Positions 57,087-64,000 of a DNA stretch of 64,000 bases are shown piece after piece. Made by a program: the position numbers and the translations under genes. How positions within the stretch are numbered: position 1 is the first letter of the stretch; the number at the start of each line of letters is the position of its first letter. The notes under the pieces are model-generated. The model was not told the origin of the DNA. It searched no databases and was given only the letters and a program-made list of their open reading frames with translations. The DNA lies in assembly GCF_001500125.1 (NCBI RefSeq), contig NZ_LQIV01000003.1, positions 62,001 to 126,000 of the forward strand. Reading direction: 5' to 3'. The DNA comes from Mycobacterium sp. IS-1742. Its GTDB lineage: Bacteria > Actinomycetota > Actinomycetes > Mycobacteriales > Mycobacteriaceae.

Positions 57087-59544
57087 CGCTCGGTCTGCGC
57101 TCGCGCAACCGCCGCCGGAGCAGGGTGAGCGCCTGGGTGAGCAGCACACCGACCAGGAGCGACGCGGCCACACCCAGCGCGGGGCGACCCTCGAACAAGG
57201 CATACACCTGGAAGTGCGTGAGATAGGTGTACAGCGACGCCTCGGCGACGACGCCCGCGACCACCGTCAACCCGGGCGGGCAGCGCAGGGCGGGGAGCCA
57301 GATCAGCAGCACGAAGCCCGCGAGCACCAGCAGCTCGCGGTTGGTGTCCTCGAAGTACCCGTACAACCCGACCACGAGCGCCACCGTGACCGCGATGCGC
57401 TGCCACGGTGTGCGGGCCTTCGCGGCGGCCCAGCCGGCCGCGAAGAACCAGAACGTCAGCATCGTGAACCAGGCCTCGCGGCCGAGTTCCAGCCCCAGGA
57501 CGTCGTAGCGCAGCGCCAGCCCGACGGCCAGGAAACCCACGGCGAACGCGAACGGCCTGCGCCGCTCGGCCCGGTCGGCGGCGGGCAGCGCCATCAACGC
57601 CGCCAGCGCGACGAGGGTCCACACCATGACCTCGACGAACCAGAGCCGCCCGGCGGTCATGCTGTCGTGCGGACCGAGGAACTTGTTGGCCAGCAACAGG
57701 TTCGAGAGGTGGTAGTCGTCGGTGACCAGCAGGGCGATCACCACCCACACCACCGACGGGATCGCGATCCAGGCGATCGTGGTGCGCAGGTGCCGCACCC
57801 GCTGCACGCGCGGGGCGGGCGTCAGGCAGAAGCGGCCGAAGTTGTACCCCGCGATGCCGAGCAGCACGTGCGCCCCGCCCCACAGTTCGAACAGCGTGGC
57901 GTGGGACCCGACGATCAGTACGATCGCGACGGCGCGCAGCGCCACGCTGGTCTCCAGGGTCGCGGTCCAGCGCCGGCGCTTCGGCGTGACCTGAGACTGG
58001 AGGTCGCGCAGAGGCATTCGCTGCCAGTCGCCGGGCAGCCTACCCAGCGCCCGTTCCAGCCGCACCGACATCGTCACGTAGGTCAGCGAGTTGCCGCCCA
58101 GGTCGATGAAGCTGGCGGCCGGGTCGACGGCGTTGCGGTCGAGGTGCAGGACGTCGGCGAACACCGCCGTCAGATCCGCGGTCGGCGGTGTGTCGTCGAG
58201 CGGCGCGGCCAGCGCCCGGACCGCGGGGTAGTCCGGCTTGCCGGTCGGCAGCATGGGCAGCTCGGCGACCGCGACGGCGTGCACCGCGCTCGACGGCACC
58301 CCGGCGGCGTCGGCGGCCAGTCGCGCCACCTCCGCCGGGCGGTGGGGTGCGGCCGCGGCGACGACGAGGCGGTCGTCGAGGTCGGTGCACAGGGCGGCGA
58401 CGCCGCGGTCGCGCAACGCCGTCTCGAGCCGCTGGAGATCGATGCGCAGGCCGTACATCTTGACGAACCGGCTGCTGCGGCCGATCACCTCATAGAGGCC
58501 GTCGGGGCGGCGGCGGGCGATGTCGCCGGTGTGCAGCGCCTCGACCTCGTCGCCGCGCGAGAGGTCGGCGGATCCGTGCGCGTAGCCCATCATCACGTTG
58601 TCGCCGCGGTAGACGAGTTCGCCCGCGGCGTCGTCGGCCGGCCAGCCGTCGAGCGGTTCGATCGTGAACGAGCCGCCGGGGATCGGCACCCCGATGCAGC
58701 CGGGATGGGTGGCGGCGAGCTCGGGTGGGAGGTAGGCCATCCGGGCGGTCGCCTCGGTGGCGCCGTACATCACGATTAGCCGCCAGCCGCGGGCCGCGCC
58801 GAGTTCGGCGTGGCGCCGCACCCGCTCGGGGGCCATCCGGCCCCCCGCCTGGGTGAGGTAGCGCAGGTCGGGCAGGTCCATGGTGTCGAACCCGACGCGG
58901 TCGAGCAGGTCGAACGTGTAGGGGACACCGGCGAAGCTGGTGCCGCGGTGGCGGCGGAACAACGCCCAGAACTCGTCGTCGACGACGGAGTGTTCGGTGA
59001 GGATGAGCGCGGCCCCACGCAGCAGGTGGCTGTGGATCACCGAGAGGCCGTAACAGTACGACATCGGGAGAGTGGTTGCGGCCCGGTCGGTTTCGCGGAT
59101 GTCGAGGTAGTCGGCAATCGCGCGGGCGTTGCTGATCAGGTTGCGCCGCGACAACCTGACCAGCTTCGGTGACCCGGTGCTGCCCGACGTGGACAGCAGC
59201 AGCGCGAGGTCGTCGTGCAGGCGGTGCGCGCTGCCCGCGCGGCGGGGATGCAGGCCGGCCGCGTCGACGACGACGTCGGGATCGTAGGAGGCCGTCAACT
59301 CGCTGTGGTCCCGTCCCGCCGGAACCGGCAGCACCACGTGGCCGCCCGCCAGGGCCCCCAGGTAGTGCACCAGGGTCGGGAGGTCGTTGCGGGTCTCGAG
59401 CAGCACCAGGCGACGGGTGTCCCCGAGCCGAGCGGCGACGTCGGACACCCGGTCGGCGAGGTCGCCGTAGGACACCCGCCCGGAGTCGGTGAGCACCGCG
59501 GTCCGATCGCCGTGGGCACGCAGGTGTGTCACGAGGCCGCTCAT
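57055..59544 (-). CDS. Tridomain protein: adenylation - carrier - membrane acyltransferase 3
   Basis: One chain of 829 residues. Adenylation domain (about 1-445): STSGSTGSPKLVRLSRRN, MYGATEATARMAY, HTGDIARRRPDGLYEVIGR and the catalytic Lys436 in MLPTGKPDYP. Carrier domain (about 453-520): phosphopantetheine Ser486 in DLGGNSLTY. Acyltransferase-3 (OafA/YrhL-like) domain (about 535-810): about ten transmembrane segments, VALRAVAIVLIVGSHA and the family-like SLYTYLTHFQVY. It should activate a carboxylic acid, load its own carrier and pass the acyl group through or across the membrane. The acid and acceptor are unknown. Its ATG overlaps the fbpC stop (ATGA), so it belongs to the iron transporter operon. 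It has no counterpart in the M. tuberculosis order. Confidence 0.88.
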   Translation of the reverse strand: MSGLVTHLRAHGDRTAVLTDSGRVSYGDLADRVSDVAARLGDTRRLVLLETRNDLPTLVHYLGALAGGHVVLPVPAGRDHSELTASYDPDVVVDAAGLHPRRAGSAHRLHDDLALLLSTSGSTGSPKLVRLSRRNLISNARAIADYLDIRETDRAATTLPMSYCYGLSVIHSHLLRGAALILTEHSVVDDEFWALFRRHRGTSFAGVPYTFDLLDRVGFDTMDLPDLRYLTQAGGRMAPERVRRHAELGAARGWRLIVMYGATEATARMAYLPPELAATHPGCIGVPIPGGSFTIEPLDGWPADDAAGELVYRGDNVMMGYAHGSADLSRGDEVEALHTGDIARRRPDGLYEVIGRSSRFVKMYGLRIDLQRLETALRDRGVAALCTDLDDRLVVAAAAPHRPAEVARLAADAAGVPSSAVHAVAVAELPMLPTGKPDYPAVRALAAPLDDTPPTADLTAVFADVLHLDRNAVDPAASFIDLGGNSLTYVTMSVRLERALGRLPGDWQRMPLRDLQSQVTPKRRRWTATLETSVALRAVAIVLIVGSHATLFELWGGAHVLLGIAGYNFGRFCLTPAPRVQRVRHLRTTIAWIAIPSVVWVVIALLVTDDYHLSNLLLANKFLGPHDSMTAGRLWFVEVMVWTLVALAALMALPAADRAERRRPFAFAVGFLAVGLALRYDVLGLELGREAWFTMLTFWFFAAGWAAAKARTPWQRIAVTVALVVGLYGYFEDTNRELLVLAGFVLLIWLPALRCPPGLTVVAGVVAEASLYTYLTHFQVYALFEGRPALGVAASLLVGVLLTQALTLLRRRLRERRPSVSAAAVPARR

Positions 59545-60590
59545 GTCAGCACCGCTCCGTGACCCACCACATCGATGCGCACCTTGGCATCGACGGGCGG
59601 CGGGGAGAGGCTGTGCTGGCGTACGACGATCGGCGCGGCGTCACCGGCCGGGTCGATCGTCAACAACACGTCATGGCCGAGGAATTCGACGCCGATGACC
59701 GTCCCGACACCGTCGAGCCGCCCGCTGTCGTCGACCACCGTCGCCACGAGCTGTTCGGGGCGCAGCATCAGGGTGGCCGGACCGTCGTCGGCCGTCACCG
59801 GGATGCGTCCGAGGGCACTGTCGGCCACATTGCCCGACACGGTGCACGGCAGGGTGACGCAGTCGCCGAGGAACTCGGCGGTGAACCGGTCCACGGGTTG
59901 GCGGTAGACCTGTTCGGGCGAGCCCACCTGGGTGAAGCGCCCGTCGCGCATGACGGCCACCTGATCGGCGACCGAGAGCGCCTCCTCCTGGTCGTGGGTC
60001 ACCAGCAGGGTGGTCACGCCGGCGCGGGTGAGCAGGCCCGCGACGGCCTTCCGGGTGGAGGCGCGCAGCCCGGTGTCCAGGGCGCTGAACGGTTCGTCGA
60101 GCAGCATCAGGTCGGGTTCGCGGGCCAGCGCCCGGGCCAGTGCGACGCGCTGCTGCTGACCACCGGACAACTGGTGCGGCCGGCGCTGGGCGAACGTGGC
60201 GTCGAGCGAGACGGTGTCGAGCAGGTCGGCCACCCGGGCGCGCACCGCGGCGCTCCGGGCGCTCCCGGGCAGGCCGTAGGCGATGTTCTGGCCGACCGTC
60301 AGGTGGGGGAACAGGGCGCCGTCCTGGGCGACGTACCCGACGCTGCGACGGTGCGGCGGCACCGCGCTGGTCGCGCTCGCGACCCGCCGGCCGGCGATGG
60401 TGATGGTTCCGTCGTCGGGGGTCTCGAACCCCGCGATGAGCCGCAGCAGCGTGGTCTTGCCGCAGCCGGAGGCCCCGACGATGGCGGTCAGGCTGCCCGG
60501 TGCCACGTCCAGGTCGATGTGGTCGAGCACGGTGCTGCCGTGGAACGTCTTCGCGAGCGCACGGACCTCGAGCAGGGCGGGGCCGGTCAC
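59541..60590 (-). CDS. fbpC: Fe(III) ABC transporter ATP-binding protein
   Basis: ATPase of a Fbp/Fut-type ferric iron importer, 349 residues. Walker A GASGCGKTT (39-47), Q-loop VGYVAQDGALFPH, signature HQLSGGQQQRVALARAL, Walker B LMLLDEPFSALD and H-loop LLVTHDQEEAL. The C-terminal TOBE domain (about 240-349) has LMLRPEQLVA. GTG at 60590 overlaps the permease stop (GTGA). It is followed by the tridomain gene with ATGA overlap. Sulfate or thiamine import is possible in principle, but the binding protein favours iron. Confidence 0.92.
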   Translation of the reverse strand: MTGPALLEVRALAKTFHGSTVLDHIDLDVAPGSLTAIVGASGCGKTTLLRLIAGFETPDDGTITIAGRRVASATSAVPPHRRSVGYVAQDGALFPHLTVGQNIAYGLPGSARSAAVRARVADLLDTVSLDATFAQRRPHQLSGGQQQRVALARALAREPDLMLLDEPFSALDTGLRASTRKAVAGLLTRAGVTTLLVTHDQEEALSVADQVAVMRDGRFTQVGSPEQVYRQPVDRFTAEFLGDCVTLPCTVSGNVADSALGRIPVTADDGPATLMLRPEQLVATVVDDSGRLDGVGTVIGVEFLGHDVLLTIDPAGDAAPIVVRQHSLSPPPVDAKVRIDVVGHGAVLT

Positions 60591-62167
60591 CGGGCGGCCC
60601 CCTTCGTCGACTGTTGGAGCAGGATCATCGTCACCGGGACCGCCAGCAGGACCAGCACCAGGGCGAACGGTGCGGCGGCCGCGTAGTCCAACTCGCTGGC
60701 GTAGGACCAGAACCGCATCGACAGCGTCCGGGTCCCGGTCGGGGCGAGCAGCAGCGTCGCGGTCAATTCCGTTGCGACGGCGACGAACACCATCGACGCG
60801 CCTGCGGCCGCGGCGGGTGCGGTGAGGCGCAGCGTGACCTGAAGGAACGTCACGGTCGGGGAGCGGCCCAGCGAACGGGACGCCTCCTCCAGGCCGGTCG
60901 GCACCTGGGCCAGCCCGGCGCGCACGTTGACCAGGGCGCGCGGCATGAACAGCAGGACGTACGCGAACACGATGAGCGCCACGCTCTGGTACAGCGGGCG
61001 GACGACGTGGATCGTGACGGTGACGAGCGCCAGCGCGGTGACGATGCCGGGTAGCGAACTCGTCACGTAGTTGGCGCCTTCGACTGCGCGGGCGAGGAAT
61101 CCGCTGGACCGCACCGCGACCCAGGCGACGGGGAATGCCAGCGCCGTCGTCAACGCGGCGGCGATCCCGGCCAGCACGACCGTCTGGCCGAGTGCCTCGC
61201 CGATGTCGTCGAACGCCCACACCTCGGCGCCGCCGATGTAGAGCCAGCGCAGGATCGTCCACACCGGCACCCCGAGGGCCAGCACGGCCAGGGCGGCGAG
61301 CGTCACCTGTGCGCCGATCATGCTGCGGCCCAGGTGAACCGGCGCGGCGGCGCGTTGTGCCCCCGAGCCGATCCGCGCGTAACGCACCTTCCCGCGGGCG
61401 GCGGCCTCGGCGAGGAGCAGCACCAGGCACAGCACCACCAGCACCCCGGCCAGCATGCTGCCCGCCGCACCGTCGAACGTCACCTGGAACTGCTGGAAGA
61501 TCGCGACGGTGAAGGTGTCGAAGCGCACCATCGCGAACGCGCCGAACTCCGCCAGCAGATGCACCGCGATCAGCAGCCCGCCACCGAGGATGGCCAGCCG
61601 CAGTTGGGGCAGCACCACCCGGAAGAACACCCCGGCCGAATGGGATCCGAGCGCGCGCGCCGACTCCTCGACGGCCGGATCGAGCCGGCGCAGCGTCGCG
61701 GCCGCGGGCAGATACATGAACGGGAAGTAGGACAGCGTGGTGACCAGGACACCGGCCCAGAGTCCGTGCAGCGACGGGACGACGCCGACCCAGGCGTAAC
61801 TGTTGACGAACGCCGGCACCGCCAGCGGCGCGACGAACACCGGACGCCAGAAGGCACGGCCGGGGAGGTCGGTGCGTTCCACCAGCCACGCCACCCCCAC
61901 ACCGATCACCACGCACAGCGGAACGGTGACCGCGACCAGCGCGACGGTGTTGAGCAGCAATTCGCCGACGCGCGGCCGGACCACCAGTTCGTAGGCCCGG
62001 CTCCACCCGATCGAGATCGCCCCCCACACGACGTAACCCAGCGGGATCAGCGTGGCGGCGACCAGGATCGCCACCGTGCCGGAGACCAGTGGGCCGGGCC
62101 GGGCGGTCTTGTCGGACCGCGTGACCGGTGTCGCGGGGGGTGGAACGGGCGGGGCGGCGGCGACCAC
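60587..62167 (-). CDS. fbpB: Fe(III) ABC transporter permease
   Basis: Double-length permease of 526 residues with about twelve transmembrane segments in two six-helix modules, as in FbpB/FutB. Each half ends in an EAA-type loop: EESARALGSHSAGVFFRVVLPQ in the first and EEASRSLGRSPTVTFLQVTL in the second. The N terminus is Pro/Ala-rich. The GTG start follows the fbpA stop codon with no gap (TAGGTG). Confidence 0.92.
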   Translation of the reverse strand: MVAAAPPVPPPATPVTRSDKTARPGPLVSGTVAILVAATLIPLGYVVWGAISIGWSRAYELVVRPRVGELLLNTVALVAVTVPLCVVIGVGVAWLVERTDLPGRAFWRPVFVAPLAVPAFVNSYAWVGVVPSLHGLWAGVLVTTLSYFPFMYLPAAATLRRLDPAVEESARALGSHSAGVFFRVVLPQLRLAILGGGLLIAVHLLAEFGAFAMVRFDTFTVAIFQQFQVTFDGAAGSMLAGVLVVLCLVLLLAEAAARGKVRYARIGSGAQRAAAPVHLGRSMIGAQVTLAALAVLALGVPVWTILRWLYIGGAEVWAFDDIGEALGQTVVLAGIAAALTTALAFPVAWVAVRSSGFLARAVEGANYVTSSLPGIVTALALVTVTIHVVRPLYQSVALIVFAYVLLFMPRALVNVRAGLAQVPTGLEEASRSLGRSPTVTFLQVTLRLTAPAAAAGASMVFVAVATELTATLLLAPTGTRTLSMRFWSYASELDYAAAAPFALVLVLLAVPVTMILLQQSTKGAAR

Positions 62168-63196
62168 CTACAGCAAGCCAGCCTTCGTCATCAGATCGGT
62201 CACCTTCTGGGCGTCCAGCGTGGAGGGATCGACCGTCGGTGCCTGCAGCGTGTCCAGCGGCGGCAGGGCGGGGTTGGCCGGCACCCCGCTGGCAACCGGA
62301 TACTCGAACGACGTGCCCTTCTCGAGCACCTCCTGTCCGGCCCGACCGGTGATGAACGTGATGAACTGCTGCGCCTGATCCTTCTTGTCGCTGGACTCGA
62401 GCACCCCGCCGCCGGAGAGGCTGACGAACGCGCCCGGGTCCTGGTTCTTGAAGTAGTGCAGCGCGGTGTTGCCGCTGATCTCCTTGGTCTTGGACTGATC
62501 GCGGAACCAGTAGTAGTGGTAGATCACGCCGCCGTCGACCTCACCGGCGTTGACCGCCTTGAGCGTGGCGATGTTGTCGTTGTAGATGACCGCGTTCGCC
62601 TTCATCCCGGCCAGCCACTGCGCCGTCGCGGGTTCACCTTCGAGCTGGAGCAGGGCGGCGACGATCGCCTGGAAGTCGGCCTTCGCAGGCGGGGCGCCCC
62701 AGCGGCCCTTCCATTCGGGCCGCTGCAGATCGAGCAGCGATTTCGGCAGCTGATCGGCCTTGAGGCGGGACGGGTTGTAGACGAATACGGTGCTGCGCGC
62801 CGCGACACCGGTCCACTTGCCTGTGGCCGGCCGGTACTGCGCGGGAACCTGACCGACGGTGGCGGCGTCGAGGTCGGCGAACAGCCCGGCGCGCTCGACG
62901 GCCGCCATGGCGGGCGAGTTCTCGGTCAGGAAGACGTCGGCGGGTGAGGCATCCTTCTCGGCGACCAGTTGGTTACCCAGTTCGGTGTCACCGCCCTGAC
63001 GGTAGGAGACCTTGATCCCGGTCTCCTCGGTGAAGGCGTCGATCCACTCCTTGGTCAGCGACTCATGCTGCGCGTTGTAGATCAGCAGCTCGTCGGAGTC
63101 GTCGGAACTCGAGCAGGCGGCCAGACCCGTCACCACCGCGAGGACCGACACGACGGTGACGATCGGGCGGGTGATCCGGCTCAAACGTGGTCGCAT
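62168..63196 (-). CDS. fbpA: Fe(III)-binding lipoprotein of the ABC transporter
   Basis: Extracytoplasmic ferric iron binding protein, 342 residues from the ATG at 63196, which has GGAAGG nine bases upstream; the ATG nine bases earlier is too close to that site. The lipobox LAAC is followed by a Ser/Asp spacer (CSSSDDSDE). Family motifs: LLIYNAQHESLTKEWIDAF, DVFLTENSPAMAAVE and GGVIYHYYWFRDQ, whose paired tyrosines match the iron-ligating tyrosines of FutA/FbpA-type proteins. An IdeR-like box lies 31 bp upstream. It starts the four-gene operon. Confidence 0.92.
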   Translation of the reverse strand: MRPRLSRITRPIVTVVSVLAVVTGLAACSSSDDSDELLIYNAQHESLTKEWIDAFTEETGIKVSYRQGGDTELGNQLVAEKDASPADVFLTENSPAMAAVERAGLFADLDAATVGQVPAQYRPATGKWTGVAARSTVFVYNPSRLKADQLPKSLLDLQRPEWKGRWGAPPAKADFQAIVAALLQLEGEPATAQWLAGMKANAVIYNDNIATLKAVNAGEVDGGVIYHYYWFRDQSKTKEISGNTALHYFKNQDPGAFVSLSGGGVLESSDKKDQAQQFITFITGRAGQEVLEKGTSFEYPVASGVPANPALPPLDTLQAPTVDPSTLDAQKVTDLMTKAGLL

Positions 63197-63227
63197 CCAG
63201 TGCATCCTTCCCGCGCCACGGGCGCTG

Positions 63228-63246
63228 TGACCTGAGGCAGACCTAA
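63228..63246 (-). promoter_or_regulatory. IdeR-like iron box upstream of fbpA
   Basis: On the minus strand TTAGGTCTGCCTCAGGTCA matches the 19-bp IdeR/DtxR consensus at about 12-13 positions, with the left half TTAGGT exact. It sits 31 bp before the fbpA start codon, where a repressor would block transcription. Confidence 0.5.
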
Positions 63247-63337
63247 GTGAAGATACCCTTCCCTATCTGCCGGCCGGGACCTTGTCGCCGACTGGACCGC
63301 CACGACCGCAATGCCCCTGATGCGCCATTCGGTAGCT

Positions 63338-63357
63338 GTCACGATGCGGTAACGATG
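63338..63357 (+). repeat. GTNACGATG direct repeat
   Basis: GTCACGATG and GTAACGATG are separated by two bases (11-bp period, one turn of DNA). The GTNAC core resembles MtrA half-sites. It lies 142 bp from fbpA and 226 bp before the hemophore-like gene. Confidence 0.45.
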
Positions 63358-63583
63358 TCGTGAAGGCACTCTGCGGGTTTCTTGAATCGCGCGTCGATGC
63401 CTTAACGAACACTCAGGGAACGGCATCGGATTGAGGCCGACATCACTGCCCAATCTGTCACGCGTTTCGCATTCTGACCAGGCGGTTTCCGGGGCTCGAA
63501 GTCCTCCGGTTCTGCGCGGGTACGTTGGCCTCTGGTCGCGGGGGAGAGCGACCGTTCACCACACAGACGAGGAAAGACGAGAC

Positions 63584-63892
63584 ATGACCATGTCATCGAA
63601 GACCGCACGCCGCGGAATGGCCGCGCGTTTGCCGCGTGCGCTCTGGGCGGCGTGGCCGCGGCGACCATCGCGCTGCCGACCGCCGCGGCGCAGCCTGCCA
63701 CGTGCGACGCCACCGGCTTCGCAGCCGGCCGGCGAGGGCGAGGCTTCGGTCCGGGCGTACTTCACCGCCCACCCGAATGAGTTCGTGGACCTGCGCAACA
63801 TCGCCCGGCCGCTGATCGATCAGCGCAACCAGTGCGGGGTGACGGTGCAGCCGGGTCAGCTCGCGACGCTGTTCGACGCGCTCGCCGAGTAA
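63584..63892 (+). pseudogene. Hemophore-like exported protein, frameshifted
   Basis: Resembles the small secreted haem-binding proteins of mycobacteria, but no single frame covers it. The ATG frame gives a basic start (MTMSSKTARRGMAAR). The hydrophobic signal peptide and export cleavage region (FAACALGGVAAATIALPTAA, then AQPATCDATGF) are read in the -1 frame, 63628-63720. The C-terminal domain (SVRAYFTAHPNEFVDLRN, then IARPLIDQRNQCGVTVQPGQ) returns to the first frame. About 30-40 residues normally between these parts also seem missing. It is either a decayed gene or a sequence error. It lies next to the iron transporter operon. Confidence 0.65.
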
Positions 63893-63904
63893 TCCCGGCG
63901 ACGA

Positions 63905-63939
63905 GAACCGCCGCCGCAGCGACGCGGCGGCGGCGGTTC
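63905..63939. terminator. Hairpin after the hemophore-like pseudogene
   Basis: GAACCGCCGCCGC pairs perfectly with its complement over 13 bp around a 9-nt loop, 13 bp after the stop codon. It could end the rightward transcript and that of the minus-strand gene at the right edge. Confidence 0.65.
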
Positions 63940-63954
63940 CCGTCTCACGGGTGG

Positions 63955-64000
63955 TCAGAGCCGGCCGTGGCGGCTGCGCACGAAGCTGTAGGCGCCGAAC
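63955..64000 (-). CDS. C-terminal end of an unidentified minus-strand gene
   Basis: The last 14 codons of a reading frame entering from the right edge: FGAYSFVRSRHGRL and a TGA stop at 63955-63957, 16 bp from the hairpin. Too short to name. Its position next to a terminator-like hairpin is the main reason to call it a gene end. Confidence 0.4.
   Translation of the reverse strand, partial: FGAYSFVRSRHGRL

Larger units (their letters stand above)
63197..63583. other. 387-bp divergent region between fbpA and the hemophore-like pseudogene
   Basis: Contains the IdeR-like box (63228-63246), the direct repeat at 63338-63357 and a possible -10 (TACGTT, 63521-63526) for the rightward gene. No gene with a ribosome binding site or recognisable product is seen. 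Confidence 0.6.

Noticed and set aside
57214..58779. 521-codon open frame antisense to the tridomain gene
   Set aside because: Composition is Arg/Gly/His-rich with no family features, and the opposite strand has the full adenylation, carrier and acyltransferase motifs.

Overview
The window is a high-GC mycobacterial chromosome segment, most like a rapidly growing Mycolicibacterium. Evidence: GTG starts are frequent, many genes have a TANNNT -10 hexamer 6-9 nt before the start codon (leaderless transcripts), and the gene order from 1 to about 50.8 kb follows the M. tuberculosis block Rv2985 to Rv2901c. That order is broken by local insertions and losses. No tRNA, rRNA, insertion sequence, phage gene or CRISPR array was seen.

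Layout. 0-9.4 kb: mutT1 (cut by the left edge), ppk, fbiD, gpsA, a cystathionine gamma-synthase-like enzyme, ddl, a DUF3515 protein, an AsnC-type protein, thiL and ung. 9.4-14.8 kb: a Pro/Thr-rich lipoprotein, rpmB (L28), a FakA-like DAK protein, recG and a secreted HNH nuclease. 14.8-20.4 kb: a cytochrome P450 with a palindromic operator, two aldo/keto reductases, the esterase lipN and a DsbA/VKOR disulfide pair. 20.4-28.8 kb: pyc, rsmD, coaD, sepIVA, a DUF177 protein, rnc, mutM, an OsmC-like protein and acyP. In M. tuberculosis the large PDIM/PGL lipid region separates coaD from the sepIVA orthologue; here they are 174 bp apart. 28.8-42 kb: smc, an inserted type II IPP isomerase, ftsY, the nitrogen operon amt-glnK-glnD with GlnR-like boxes, ffh and an amidohydrolase. 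42-50.8 kb: two tandem D,D-carboxypeptidases, an NTF2-like protein, a methyltransferase, then the ribosome/export group rpsP, khpA, rimM, trmD, lppW, rplS, lepB, rnhB and DUF2469.

50.8-64 kb is the accessory part: a serine beta-lactamase-like esterase, a HAD phosphatase, a fused E1 alpha/beta 2-oxoacid dehydrogenase, a CaiB/BaiF CoA-transferase and a TesB thioesterase. Converging on these is a minus-strand operon of a ferric-iron ABC transporter (fbpA-fbpB-fbpC) whose last gene, joined by an ATGA overlap, encodes one 829-residue polypeptide: an adenylation domain, a carrier domain with an intact phosphopantetheine serine, and an integral-membrane acyltransferase-3 domain. An IdeR-like box precedes fbpA, and a frameshifted hemophore-like gene lies divergently upstream. 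This iron transporter plus acid-activating membrane acyltransferase is the best candidate here for a poorly described system.

How the genes work together: most of the window is housekeeping (DNA repair, cell wall precursors, rRNA/tRNA modification, SRP targeting, nitrogen sensing, oxidative protein folding). The right-hand 13 kb looks like acyl-CoA/2-oxoacid metabolism next to iron-linked acyl transfer.
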